Assembly: GCA_018343915.1 (NCBI GenBank)
Contig: JABRWF010000006.1
Location: forward strand, 4,116,904 to 4,180,903
Origin: Agroathelia rolfsii
Lineage: Eukaryota > Basidiomycota > Agaricomycetes > Amylocorticiales > Amylocorticiaceae
Direction: 5' to 3'
Length of the DNA stretch: 64,000 nt
Shown here: positions 34,639 to 47,229 of the stretch, piece after piece
Layout: every line of letters starts with the position of its first letter
How positions within the stretch are numbered: the first letter of the stretch is position 1
Program-made: the position numbers and the translations under genes
The notes under the pieces: model-generated
Told to the model about the DNA's origin: nothing
What the model saw: the letters and a program-made list of their open reading frames with translations, nothing else
Database searches by the model: none

Positions 34639-37016
34639 CTACGCGTGGCTTTGCCCTATGCAAATCCTGGAGGCTTTGACGCCAGTGTTGGTCATATCTT
34701 CGCAATCAGATGTGGGTGCTGCCGTCCGCATCGATGAGGATCCTTCATTATGTATATCCCGAGACATCTCAGTCTCGAGAACAGGATGCTGGGTATCTCT
34801 GGCTTTCGATACAACGAGAGATGGAATTCGCTCAACCTCAGATATAGGTTTTGATCGCGCTGATGGTTTACGGGACAGAAGCTTGGTTGTACTTCTTGCA
34901 TGAAAACCGGTCTTTATTGTATTCTCACCCAAGGTCGACCTCGCCACCCTTCGCAGGGACGATTTTTTGGATTTGTGTACCTTCTTCGGCATGGAGGTGT
35001 ATTCGTCGTTTGCTCCCACGTTTGATCCCGGTGCGGTGAGATTACCTGTGTAGGTCGCAACGACATTAAGAGCATTACTAAGGCCATCTCTCAAGGTGTC
35101 GATGACCCGTGGACACCTGTCATAGCTTGCGTTGTACGAGTGGCTCGAAATGTCTACTGGTGATGTAGAATCATTCTTCAAAACCTGCCGGACACTGGCA
35201 CTTGGCTGAAGACGATGAGCCTCAGATCGAATTCGTATATTGCACACTCTAACCTGTTTTGGTCTTTTGCGGCGAGGACCCCGAAAGATTCCATGGGACG
35301 TCCAGTCCTCCCTCATCCAAATTGATGCTCATAAACCTAGGCATCGGAGTACCTGGCTCACGGGGTGTCCCAAGTGCCTGGAACGAGAACATCGTGCCTC
35401 CGTAACTATCATCCATCCGCTCGACAGTACGATATTTGGGTATAGCGCAGCCATCAAGATCACTGGGTATTGAAGCGAGTGTCAAGTCCAACTGAGCATG
35501 ACGGCTATTGGCATGGGTGTTACGGAAGGTTGAATGTCCTTCTTCACTAGAAGAAACATGTCCTGATACTCGATTGATTACTCTAAGTTCACCAAGCCTA
35601 CCACCTACTAGTGAACCAGTAGATAATAAGGATTCAGAGGATTGTTTGAATTCGGGTTTGAAGAGGACGGGCAGAGGTGTTTGTGGCCTACTATAAGGTG
35701 CAATCGAGGTATCACAAGCAGATTGGTAAGTCTGGCCAATGTCCAATTCCAGCTGTTCGGCGCGTTGAACAAATGATTCAGAGCTACGTCCATCAAAAAC
35801 TTTATGCAAAGGAGAGAGCGATGGGTCAGTAATCTTGAAAGACGTCTGAGGCCGCGCTGGAGATAACAAAGGGGCTTTACAAGCAGATGACGTAGCCTTG
35901 CGTATCAGGACTGCCGCTTTAGGTGGAACGGTGGGAGTGGTTTCAAGCACACAATCCTGGTTCCCAGGATCTGTAGTGGTGTGAGCAAATAGATACGCGC
36001 CAGCATGATTCTCGTCGACGATACGATGGTTCTGATCATCAGATTGTTCGAGCAGTGATATAGGTGAATCGGATGAAGTTGTCTGGCCTTCTTCTACGGA
36101 GAGGGTGGGGTCAGGCTCGAGGCTGGGTTCTTGAGAAGGGTCCCACAGTAACGCTAGCTGAGATTTGCTATAGCGGTGAGACTTTCCACGTAGGCAAAAG
36201 AACATTGTGATCGCACCGAGCAGAAAGGATGCAAGGATGACAAGAGACGCTAAGCCGGCATAGAATGAGACGGGGCGCGCAAATATGTAATCGCGAGAAG
36301 AGGTCGAAGATATAGAGGGTTGTGCAGAAGGGATCGAAGAAGGCATAGAAGAAGAAGAGGTGCTGTGTGAGGATGAAGTAGATGAGGATGCAAAAATGGA
36401 TTGAGAATCTGTAGGTCTTGTAGAAGCTGTCTTAGAAGACGATGGCACCGTTGCACTGACAGTGCTAAGAGATACATTCATGCTTAGGATAGATGAAGCA
36501 GGTGTCAGCGTGTGTCCAATCTCCATACTTGCAATAGGATCTAGTAAATTTGGGAGCAAAAGGGTAATCAGCATTACAATGTAACAGTGGTAAATGCATC
36601 TCGCAAGGATAGATAAGATACTCACTTCCTCCGCTATTACCAATAATCCCGCCAATTTCGAACACCAGAAACTCGGATTGAGCGACAAGATCATGACCAG
36701 GATAGCCGGAGCTCAAGGCAGAAACCCAGCTCCCATCAGCCGTAGCTCGATTCCAAAAACCCAAGGCCGTTGTTGGGGTTTGGCTCCTTGCCTCACCGAG
36801 CCGTCTATTTGTGTTACTCAACAATAGTTCTCGGTCTGGTAGTAAGGTTGCACAGAATAGAGGAGGTAAAATCTCATTGGAATACTCATACAAGTAGAGC
36901 GGTAAGACGAGCGGTGACGGAAAAGCTAAAGGAGATAAGGGGGGGACCGCACTGAGCCTGCCAGTGTAACGACGACGGTGTCCGGCAGCGAAGTGTCCTC
37001 TACGCTGCGAGTACAT
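34639..37016 (-). CDS. serine-rich single-pass membrane protein (function unknown)
   Basis: Exon 1 (37016-36626) joins exon 2 (36540 onward) through a GT-AG intron. The protein has an N-terminal region, a Ser/Thr-rich stalk (about 155-212), one membrane helix at about 223-246 (FYAGLASLVILASFLLGAIT) and a long, polar, probably cytosolic tail. This layout resembles fungal Mid2/SKG6-like wall-stress or polarity proteins, but there is no diagnostic domain. The exon 2 frame stops at 35249 (560 residues). A second frame (35316-34639), overlapping by 68 nt, continues for about 200 residues rich in Ser, Arg and Lys and ends at 34639. I found no clean splice that joins them, so either the protein ends at 35249 or an intron or frameshift is hidden here. 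Confidence 0.6.
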
Positions 37017-37371
37017 CTAAATGATTGTGTTGGATTTGATTATGATTAGAGTATAATATACGTGTGTCGAGTATGAACAATTGCTCTGGGCGCAGAAATA
37101 ACACGAGCTTTTGATCAAAAGAGTTGAGGCGAAAGGAGAGTACTACTAGCAATAGTTTATGATAAAGTAGAAACAAAGGGCGTTCTGCACCACAACCTGT
37201 GACTGGCCTCGAAAATGTGACAGGTGACTTGACGGCTACAGTCACACTACCCATTCAACAGTGCACGCCCATTCTGGACGATGTCAACATTGTTGCTCAT
37301 GTAATAATCATCCTGGCTGTTAATTCCACCAGCGGATTCGCGAGAGTTTCTTATACACCACCACGCTAGCT
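37017..37371. promoter_or_regulatory. divergent intergenic region, membrane protein / LCL3
   Basis: 355 bp between outward-facing starts. AT-rich near 37030-37060. It must hold both promoters; no individual box was assigned. Confidence 0.4.
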
Positions 37372-38550
37372 ATGGTACTGAGTATTTCATGGGGATCTAA
37401 GCCTCACGAGCAAAAGTTGCACGATTCAGCTGGTAGTGTTACTGCTAGTATGCAGAGTCTAATGACAAATAGCTCGACAACGTCAACGTCCTATTCACTC
37501 TCTGAACAGCTTCTTGCTGCGACCATATTTGCCTGCGGAGCAGCAGCTGTCCTATCAACCAGATATGTCTATACCCGCTTCATGAAGCGTCTTCCTACTT
37601 CAGACAACGTTACATCAACGGACATAAACAAGAAGCGATGGCTCAAGGGAGTAGTCACCAGTGTTGGAGATGGTGATAATTTTCGTTTTTACCATACGCC
37701 TGGTCCTGGATGGGGATTTCCACTTAAGCTTAGATCAATACCCACTGGATCAAAGGGTCTGTTTGGAACTTGAATGCCATCCGTATTTTCTGACTGTGGA
37801 CTGATATCGTTAAAGCCTTGAAGAATCAAACCATACACATCAGGCTAGCCGGTGTTGATGCCCCGGAGGTAAGCATCCTTCATTATATTTTCTCCAGAGA
37901 TCTTTCTATGATATACTCATGTTACGCGAAGGCTGCACATTTTGGACGTCCGGCACAACCATATTCCGATGCCGCGCTTGCGTGGTTGAAGAGTCATATC
38001 GAAGGCCGCACCGTCTATTGCCTACTGCTGCGCAGAGATCAGTATAACCGCATTGTAACTCTAGGGATTCACTATTTTTTGAATATACTCTAAATCACAT
38101 AAACAGGTTTCCTCTGTTGTTGTTCCCACGTTCTTAGGCTTCGGAAAAGGTTGGAAGAGTCGGGATGTTTCTTTGCGTTTAGTCAAGGCCGTCAGTCCAA
38201 TCTACTTCTCATTCAAGGAGGATAAACAAAAATTCAAATATTTCATCCCTTGTTAGGGCTTTGGAGTTGTATATAAATCAGCTAATGCAGAGTATGGTCG
38301 GTGGAATAAGGATATTTATGAGCAACTTGAAGTGCAAGCAAGGTGAGCTTTTGTCTCCTTAATTACCATATACTAAGGATTTAACTCTAAGGAAATGTTT
38401 AGGGCAGCTAAACAAGGGATGTGGGCATCAAAAGTAAAGCTAGAAAGTCCAGCGGAGTATAAGAGACGTTATACTGGTGCTTCCTTAGATTCTATAAAAG
38501 CTCAAGAGAAAGCAAAAAAGCTAGGGCCTATATACAAATTATTAAAGTAA
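37372..38550 (+). CDS. LCL3: membrane-anchored staphylococcal-nuclease-like endonuclease
   Basis: Six exons (37372-37756, 37816-37868, 37932-38054, 38107-38190, 38257-38342, 38403-38550) give 292 residues. A membrane helix at about 47-66 is followed by the SNase fold: [12 protein letters not shown], then [12 protein letters not shown] with the metal-binding Asp, and [10 protein letters not shown]. The C-terminal half is [14 protein letters not shown]...[23 protein letters not shown]. Lcl3 is a mitochondrial membrane protein of fungi with a predicted Ca-dependent nuclease domain. The intron 1 donor (GTCTGT) is weak but restores the frame. Codon use drifts AT-rich toward the 3' end, where the transposon-filled region starts. 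Confidence 0.88.
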
Positions 38551-38565
38551 AATATATCAATTTAG

Positions 38566-38745
38566 ATCAACACTTAACAAAGTTTATTGGACTATCTCAT
38601 AGAAAAAAGAAATAGTCTAAAGGATCAATTTTTTTGTAGGTCGGGATTAAAATTTTAAAAATTACAAATTGAGTTTAAATAGTATTGTACTTATATTATA
38701 GTAGTATCTTTTGAGCCCTAAATTTTCTAGGCTCAAAATTTAAGA
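38566..38745. repeat. left arm of inverted repeat (partner 41860-42042)
   Basis: About 180 bp just after LCL3, including 'gatcaacacttaacaaagtt' and 'tcaaattttaaaaattacaa'-like stretches, recurs as its reverse complement at 41860-42042 with a few differences. The pair flanks 3.1 kb of repeats. Confidence 0.6.
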
Positions 38746-40751
38746 TATATACAGTTGGTCAAAAAAGTGTCCAGATATTTGATATTTTTGTAAAGATTTC
38801 AGCATATAGACATTTTACTTATGTAAGCTCAGTATATAGTTTGTAGCCTAGTCTTCTAGCTTTAATCTAATACCCTAGTTGTAAGATTTTAACTAGTAGA
38901 ATAGAAGATATATATATTTTAGTATACTATATCATCTAGATACTTTTTGTGTCTATAGTTTTATGTGACAAGTTGATTTGTGTACTATAAATTTTGCCTT
39001 TTTCTTCTGATTATTTTCTATATTTTTATATATTTTTACAATTTTTATTCATTGAGTTACAAGAGAAATACCTTGTAGGCAATGTCTTGTAATACATGAC
39101 TGGCTGTGTTAGCCCTACATGATGGGAGCAATTATGACAAGAGTATATTAGGAAGGCAGAGCCTAGACCTGTTTCACTTTCATTAAAAGGTCTAGACTCA
39201 GGAACCAAGTCATTCCAATTACTATGCAATTACTAAGGAGTACTAGACTCATCCTCCAATTGGTTGCTTATCAGGCTTAGTCAGAAAGCACTGCCCTGTG
39301 ATTATAATAACTTTGGCTTACTTACCCCACCTATGCACAAACCATCAAGGCTGCATATGGGCCCTTCTACTTTAGTATAAATATAGCCCTGTAGCCCTTA
39401 CCTAAACCTTAGCTTTAATCTTCTTGCCTTTAGGTAAAGGCATGCCCATTTATACTAGACACATTAACTAATATATCTTGCCTTTAGTATTATGAGTTGA
39501 TCTATATACTGTTACGAGTCGATCTATGTATTATAAATTTATTTAGAATTTCTCAGTATTTTTCCGAATTTTTCCTGATTTTTCTCAATTTTTTGGTATA
39601 TAATATGTATATTATGTAAACATTATATAAGCACTTTGATGACTAAGTAAAGTTATGTAATCAGTCATCATGTGACTGGCCATCATGTGACCACTAGTCA
39701 TGTGACTTGTTATGTAAGCAGGTCTATAGTATAGGTCTAGAACATGATACTATCATAGACTCACTATGATGGAATATCACATCATACTTAGCACCTCTGC
39801 ATACAGACCATGTACCAGTGTACAAACCAGGTAGAAATAGTATATAACCCTGTAGTGTTTTACCTGAAGACCCCAGATTTGTTCTCTTTGTCTTCAGGTA
39901 AGCACAATAGTGCTTTGTATCTAAATAGTTAGCTAACACAATAAAACTTTGTCTTCAGAGTCCCTATCCCCCCTCTCCCCCTCTTTCCCATAAAAATCCT
40001 CCCTGCTTTGTGCTAAGAGGTAATAGGTGTGCTCCATGCTACCTATTGTTTAGAGGTTGCTTAGTACTCCTCTACATATACACTGCATAATACAGGCTTA
40101 GGCTTTGTGCTAGCCACTTGCAGTTATTGACCACAAAATCATAGTGCTAAGTGCACCTAAGTAAACAAAGGCTTGCCCTGCGTTTATCAAGGCTAAAAGA
40201 CCCTGCACACCCATTTATATATGCAAGAAACTTTGTGTCTCAATGGTAGACCTTGCTTGAAGACTTTGTAAGTCTAGAGTAAAGCTTAGTGATCAGTGAG
40301 CTCAGGGTTGAGTAAGAACAAAGACAGCGTATAAGGCGTGTCTATCCTTGCATCCTAGGCCTTAGGAGTTGTAAAACAGTCATTACAGGCTACCCTATAC
40401 CTTACAGGGGTTAACATAGGCACTGGTTGAGTTTTAGTGGCAAGAGGCAGGTGTGCTCTTGACATTAGAATGAATCTTTCCCTTTCTACGCTAGTTGCTC
40501 TGTGTACTAGAGGTAGTGTAGTGAGCTATATTATTTTAAGCAAAAATCAATTACTGTAAAAATTTAGTAGACTACCACAGTCATTCTACATACAAAAGTA
40601 GTAGTTTTCATTTTCATACATTTCTTGTGTTGGGAGTATTCTTGGCCAGCTTGCAAGTGGTACTAGTATCCACGGTTGCATTGGTTTTTTTGAGCTATTA
40701 AAGGGAACAACACCCGAGTGGATAGACAAAAAAGACTCTGGTTGCTACAAG
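38746..40751. repeat. AT-rich repeat field
   Basis: At 38744 the sequence TACAGTTGGTCAAAAAAGTG looks like the end of a Tc1-type element, but no transposase follows. Segment 40340-40460 repeats part of 189-300. The segment near 39640-39720 has repeated 'catgtgac' motifs. No supportable gene. Confidence 0.5.
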
Positions 40752-41638
40752 TGTTGAAAGATATGCATATTTCAATACATCCAATCTTTCTAAATATTCC
40801 AATAAACACTTCAATAAATCAGTTTATATCTCATCTATCACTATTATTTATTTCAAGAATTTACAACTATTAGTTATGGAGATATAAAGCAATCATTCAT
40901 TCACTTTATTCTGAATATTTCCGAAATATATTCATATTTCAATATTTATTTCTTAAAAATCATTTAAATATTCATTTTAAATATCTTTTGTTTAAACAAT
41001 TCACTTTACTTACTAATACATGATTGTGATTATAAATCAGCTTATAAATCACACAAATAAATTAGTAATCACCTTCAAAGATATTAGTAATATTTGAGAT
41101 ATATTACTAATATCACTTTCCTATTCATTCAAATATTCAATTTGCTTACAAATACTATACTTAGCTTACAGAGCAGATTTATCAGCATAAACCTTATGCT
41201 CTTTGCTTACCAAGCAGATTACTTAAGCAAAGACATTGCTTACAAATCCTTCAGAAATTAGAATATTTTGTAGTATATAAACCCTAGCTAAATCAGCTGT
41301 AAAATATAAGTTATTTCACTCAAAAATAGTGAGTTAAATAGTCTACAAGACTAGCTCTAAGAGTACTAACTTCACCCCAGACTTACCAAGTCTACAAGAC
41401 AAGATCAGAAGCCTTTCCCAAGGGAAATTAAGTAGGTAGTCTTAAAGGGATACTGGCTATTATCTTATCTTAAGTATAGCAAAGTTACTAATCACTTCCT
41501 ATCCTAGGAAACCTTGCCTAATTCTAGGAACTAACTACAAGCCTGCACTTTTCTAACAAGTAAGTGTTTGCTTTATAACAGGTAACTTGTGAGCTAGCAT
41601 ATAGCCACACTATACAACCCAAGAACTACCATAGTTCA
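40752..41638 (+). mobile_element. LTR-like repeat (solo or nested), plus orientation
   Basis: Begins TGTTGAAAGATATG and ends ACCATAGTTCA, about 887 bp, so TG...CA as in LTRs. Its reverse complement is at 43875-44759. An inverted fragment of its own start follows immediately (41639-41753). Confidence 0.65.
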
Positions 41639-41859
41639 ATACTTGAAATAAATAACAGTGATAGATAAGATATATATTGATTTATTGAAGTGTTCATTGG
41701 AATATTTAGAAAGATTTAATGTATTGAAATATGTATATCTTTCAATATTAGCATGTATTAACTAAATAAGTATATATATAGTAAGCAAATTTCAAGCTAA
41801 GAAAAATATAGACTAAAAATATATATCTTTAATTTTAATCCTTGGTAAATTTTAAGCCT

Positions 41860-42042
41860 ATAAAATATAGGGCTCAAAATATACTACTACAATATAAGTA
41901 CAATACTATCTAAACTCAATTTGTAATTTTTAAAATTTTAATCCCAACCTAAAAAAAAATTGATCCTATAGTCCTTTAGACTATTTCTTTTTTCCATGAG
42001 AGATAGTCTAATAAACTTTGTTAAGTGTTGATCTAAAGTGAC
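41860..42042. repeat. right arm of inverted repeat (partner 38566-38745)
   Basis: Reverse complement of the segment downstream of LCL3. Confidence 0.6.
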
Positions 42043-42877
42043 CTTATAAGGGTTGGGTGACTATTTTAAGCCTATATAAGATTCATAATAAATGGCAACA
42101 AATTGTATATTATTATAAGCGGCACAATTTTACTTGGTTTCTTATAAATGTTAAGTCTCGGATGAACGGAGATAGTAGAAAAGGGAGGGGTGGAGCAGAA
42201 TGGAAGTGGAGATGGAGTGAATAAGAGTAGAGATGGGAGAGTGGATAGCAAAGGAGAAGGGTGACTGGACTTGGCCAAGATGTATGTATCAGGCCCTTGC
42301 CTAGTTGCGGTCTAGGACAGGAGTCAGACAGGAGTAGAGGAACTAAGCTAATTTCCGAACTGAGGTAGCTAGGTATATGCTAGATTGGTATAAATACTAT
42401 AGTAGCAGGAGGATACCAAGAGGAATAGAAATGAAGTGAGATAGAGAGTAGGAAATGGAATACGGGGTGCAAATGGGCCAAAACTATCTATGTGAATAAG
42501 GGTACCAGAACGTGTAGGGAAAATGATGGGAAAACAGGATACATGAGAAGAGGAAAAGACTCCAGGACTCCAGTCAGGTGCCGAGCAAGGGGTTGCTAGT
42601 TCTGACGCCTGAATTACGGAGGGCGGAGAGCAGAAGTTGGGAGCCGGAGAGGTGTCTTTGGTTGTTAGATAGTAGTAGGCAAGGGTAAGTGGGGATATGT
42701 CAGAAATGTTGGAGTGGAAGCTACTTGTGCATAGAGGGGGTTGTGACAGTAAGGCCTTATAGTGCATTGTAATGGAGCGCAATTCAGACACCTAGTGATA
42801 AACCCTGTAAGGGACTTGCTAATTCCCTGATGTAGATGCGTCTTAGATCGATACGCAATACATGTATATTGAACTAT
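42043..42877. other. spacer inside LTR cluster, no gene recognised
   Basis: A minus-strand frame of 140 codons (42791-42369) is open but Ser/Pro/Thr-rich and unrecognised. GA-rich sequence lies at 42160-42260. Confidence 0.4.
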
Positions 42878-43850
42878 ATATTGAAAGATTGAATATTTAC
42901 AGGCTTCATATCTTTCCAATAATTCCAATGAATACTTCAAATAATCATCTAACATCATGTCATACATGATTATTTATTTCATGATTTTACAACTGTTTAT
43001 TGTTGAGATATTAACAATTCTTTACATGTATATATTCTTTTATTTAATATTTTCAATATTTCATTATATCTAATCTTATCAGAGATAAGATTATCATATC
43101 TGAAGTTACTTGACTTTATCATTTATGAATATCTTTTTCATAAATATTAAACAATTCCATTTAAATATTTATTTCTCAATAATCATTGTGAATATTACTA
43201 ATTGATTTTTCATGCCCTAGATCCTTGCTTATAAATCACTAAAATATTTACTAAGCAAATTCATAATATTAGTAATGTTTATAAAATATTACTAATACAG
43301 ATCTAATAATAGGATATTGAGATAAATAGATACTTTCACTTACTAATACTATACAAATTACTGACTAAGCACACAGATTGCTTACCAAGTATATTATTCA
43401 GCAAATAGGAATATTAATAAGCTGATTTATAAGCTGATTTGTAAGCAATTTTCCTTACTAAGTGGATTAGATAAGTATAGGATTGGCTTACTAATCTTGT
43501 AGAAATTAGAATATTTTGTATTATATAAGCACCAGTAAATTTGGCTGGAAATGACAAGTTATTTCACTCGAAAATAGTGAGTTAAATAGTCTAAGGACTA
43601 GCTCATAGTACTAACTTCACTAATAGACTTACTAAGTCTACTATAAGACAATAAGCCTTCCTAAAGGGAAAACAAGTAGGTAGTCTCAAAGGGACACCGG
43701 CTAAGTCTTATATTAAAGATATAGAAGTAAACTAATTGCTTCCAATTTCTTGTAGATCCAAGCCTATCTAACAAGATAACAACCCTGCACTTTTCTCCAA
43801 CAAGTAAGTGTTTGGTTTAAATAAGGTTTACAGTAGTGTATACGTGCATT
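42878..43850 (+). mobile_element. LTR-like repeat, subtype B
   Basis: Starts TATTGAAAGATTGAATATT and is the plus-strand version of 1-188. It shares its end portion (the 'aagtaagtgtttg' block) with the other copies but diverges after about 43840. Confidence 0.6.
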
Positions 43851-43874
43851 ACATTCTATATCATAACCCTTTTA

Positions 43875-44759
43875 TTACTATGGTAGTTCTCGGGTTGTAT
43901 AGTGTGGCTATATACTAGCTCACAAGTTACTTATTATGAAGCAAACACTTACTTATAGGAAAAGTGCAGGCTTGGGGTTAATTCCTAAGAATAGGCAAAG
44001 TTTCCTAGGTGGGAAGCGGTTAGTAACTGTTCTATACAGAAGATAAGATATAGCTAGTGTCCCTTTGAGACTACCTACTTTATTTCCTTGAGGAAATGGC
44101 TTCTGATCTTGTCTTGTAGACTTGGTAAGTCTGGGGTGAAGTTAGTACTCTTGGAGCTAGTCTTGTAGACTATTTAACTCACTATTTTTGAGTGAAATAA
44201 CTTATATTTTACAGCTGATTTAGCTAGGGTTTATATACTACAAAATATTCTAATTTCTAAAGGATTTATAAGCAATGTCTTTGCTTAAGTAATCTGCTTG
44301 GTAAGCAAAGAGCATAAGGTTTATGCTGATAAATCTGCTCTGTAAGCTAAGTATAGTATTTGTAAGCAAATTGAATATTTGAATGAATAGGAAAGTGATA
44401 TTAGTAATATATCTCAAATATTACTAATATCTTTGAAGGTGATTACTAATTTATTTGTGTGATTTATAAGCTGATTTATAATCACAATCATGTATTAGTA
44501 AGTAAAGTGAATTGTTTAAACAAAAGATATTTAAAATGAATATTTAAATGATTTTTAAGAAATAAATATTGAAATATGAATATATTTCGGAAATATTCAG
44601 AATAAAGTGAATGAATGATTGCTTTATATCTCCATAACTAATAGTTGTAAATTCTTGAAATAAATAATAGTGATAGATGAGATATAAACTGATTTATTGA
44701 AGTGTTTATTGGAATATTTAGAAAGATTGGATGTATTAAAATATGCATATCTTTCAACA
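43875..44759 (-). mobile_element. LTR-like repeat, minus orientation
   Basis: Near-perfect reverse complement of 40752-41638 (about 885 bp), starting TGTTGAAAGATATG at 44759. With its partner it forms a large inverted repeat around 2.2 kb. Confidence 0.65.
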
Positions 44760-44884
44760 ATGTAACACACACACTGGCATCTACCCCTCCCTCTCATGGC
44801 TTAGCCAGGACAAATGCAGTTTACACCAGCGCTAGAATAGATAAGGTATCCTGTCTCCATTGAGAACATTATAATAGAGCTGAA

Positions 44885-45891
44885 CACAAATGCCTGCAAA
44901 AATGGTTATCAAATTTGCTAGTGTCCAGATTGTCTAGTTGACTATTGTGGAACTCCAGGGCCTAGTACCATTGAGCGCCTTGTTTGTTGGGATACTCGTA
45001 ACCCGGATGATATTTTCTCCAATGGATTTATTCTATATTCTAATGGCCTACCACCCCCTGATCAATCAACAATACCTGGGCAACTCCCAGCATACAATCT
45101 TTTATTATATGTTTGTTCAAGTCACAATAACCCCTCCATCTTTGTTAGTACTACCAGGATGCATACTAGCATGTCTAGAACCAATGCTCAATGGTGTCCA
45201 TACAATATAGCAAACCACTTTGAATACAAAATTTTTGTGCACGGCAGGATTAATGTAAATCAGTCCCTAGGAACACTGATACTAGATCAATTCTTGAGCT
45301 AACACGAGATTGCGTTCCCGGGCAGTATTTGTTATGAGCTTATTTATACAGCCTGGGAGTATAATGGAGATAGTCATGTTATTACTATCTGGGCTAATCC
45401 CAATTTCAATCTCTCCATCCTTAGAAGCTACGCTGTGTCATTTGGAAGTCTCCCTGAACCAATCTTTAGGCATAATCTGCAAGTTTCAATCTGGACAGGC
45501 CCTGATACATACCAGCATTGTCAAAGACCCACATACAGTATTGGGCTAGATAGCTTAGATCCTATACAAGAACCAGGAGATCTAGTCATAGATAAGTATC
45601 TTGAAGATTCCTCGGATTGGCGCGTCCCTCATGTATTCTTGGGCTTTGAAGACCACAGGCAACTAAAGACCTGGTGTTTTTCCACTTCTCACATCGCACT
45701 GTTTGTTGGACTTGAACAAACAAATAGCAGTTGGATGGTCATTGGCACATCCAGTCCCGTCAAGCTGATCTAGGAGCTACCCTGGGTAGATATGGCGTTT
45801 TTTGCTCTCTCCGAGGAGGATGATGAATTTAGTTATAAAGTTGCTTACCTCTTCTTTGCAGGTCACATTGCCAAGGTCAATTTGAGGGCAC
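44885..45891 (+). pseudogene. decayed ADP-ribosyltransferase (enterotoxin-A-like) gene
   Basis: One plus-strand frame can be followed for about 330 codons with at least three stops: TAG near 44921, TAA near 45299 and TAG near 45771. It contains WDTRNPDDIF-S-GF, a segment with FVSTTR, INVNQSLG and HEIAFPG. These short blocks match the order (Arg-Asp start, S-T-S strand, Glu near the end) of fungal proteins related to the heat-labile enterotoxin A chain and pierisin. The second stop lies just before the block expected to hold the catalytic Glu, so no active enzyme is made. The frame runs directly into an LTR-like repeat at 45892, which seems to have cut its 3' end. Confidence 0.6.
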
Positions 45892-46920
45892 TATTGAAAG
45901 ATTGAATATTTATAGGCTTTATATCTTTCCAATAATTCCAATGAATACTTCAAATAATTATCTAACATCATGTCATACATAATTATTTATTTCATGATTT
46001 TATAACTATTCATTGTTGAGATATTAACAATTCTTTATACACATATATTCATTGAAATAATATGCATATATTCTTTTATTTAATATTTTCAATATTTCAT
46101 TATATCTAATCTTATCAGAGATAAGATCATCATATCTGAAGTTACTTGACTTTATCATTTATAAATATCTTTTCATAAATATTAAACAATTCCATTTAAA
46201 TATTCATTTCTAAATAATCATTATGAATATTACTAATTGATTTTTCATGCCCTAGATCCTTGCTTATAAATCACCAAAATATTTACTAAGCAAATTCATA
46301 ATATTAGTAATATTTATAAAATATTACTAATACAGATCTAATAATAGGATATTGAGATCAATAGACATTTTCACTTACTAATACTATATAAATTACTTAC
46401 TAAGCACACAGATTGCTTACCAAGCATATTATTTAGCAAATAGGAATATTACTAAGCTGATTTATAAGCTGATTTGTAAGCAATCCTTCTTACTAAGCGG
46501 ATTAGATAAGCACAGGATTGGCTTACTAATCTTATAGAAATTAGAATATTTTGTATTATATAAGCACTAGCAAATTTGGCTGGAAATGACAAGTTATTTC
46601 ACTCAAAAATAGTGAGTTAAATAGTCTACTAGACTAGCTCCTAGGGTACTAACTTCACCCTAGACTTACAAAGTCTACAAGACAAGATCAGAAGCCTTTC
46701 CCAAGGGAAAACAAGTAGGTAGTCTCAAAGGGACACTGGCTATTATCTTATCTTTAGTATAGCAAAGTTACTAATTGCTTCCTATCCTAGGAAACCTTGC
46801 CTTATCTTAGGAACAACCCAAAGCCTGTACTTTTCTTTACAAGTAAGTGTTTGCTTCATAATAGGTAACTTGTGAGCTAGTATATAGCCACACTATACAA
46901 CCAAGAACTATCATAGTTCA
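45892..46920 (+). mobile_element. LTR-like repeat, subtype B, about 1.03 kb
   Basis: Starts TATTGAAAGATTG (first G mutated) and ends ATCATAGTTCA. Inserted at the end of the ADP-ribosyltransferase pseudogene. The inverted partner is 47230-48199. Confidence 0.65.
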
Positions 46921-47229
46921 TTAGGCATAAACTCCCCCTACTATAGGAAAGGTCGCAAATAATTGGCCTATTTTTAATCTTCTTAGGATTGGATAGCTTA
47001 GAGCGGCATTACCAGTAGAAGGCAGTAATGTGATGGTTTTTGATAAATAGAATCAGTGTGCGATTGTATCACGCAAGCCGGAAGACTGCAAAGTTATCAA
47101 AGTTCAAGGCTGGGATGTCAATAACGTGGCGGATGTGTGGCTAGGCATTAAGTCAGCACTCTTTACATCTGTTAAAAGTTAGTAGTAATGGTGTAATGTA
47201 GACTACTTGTAATCTACTAGTTACCTATT
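46921..47229. other. spacer between inverted LTR-like repeats
   Basis: About 310 bp with no recognised coding potential. Confidence 0.4.

Noticed and set aside
38744..38800. Tc1/mariner-like end
   Set aside because: The TACAGTTGGTCAAAAAAGTG motif is suggestive, but no matching opposite end or transposase was found.
42369..42791. 140-codon minus frame in the LTR cluster
   Set aside because: Ser/Pro/Thr-rich, unrecognised and in repeat-derived DNA; not enough to call a gene.
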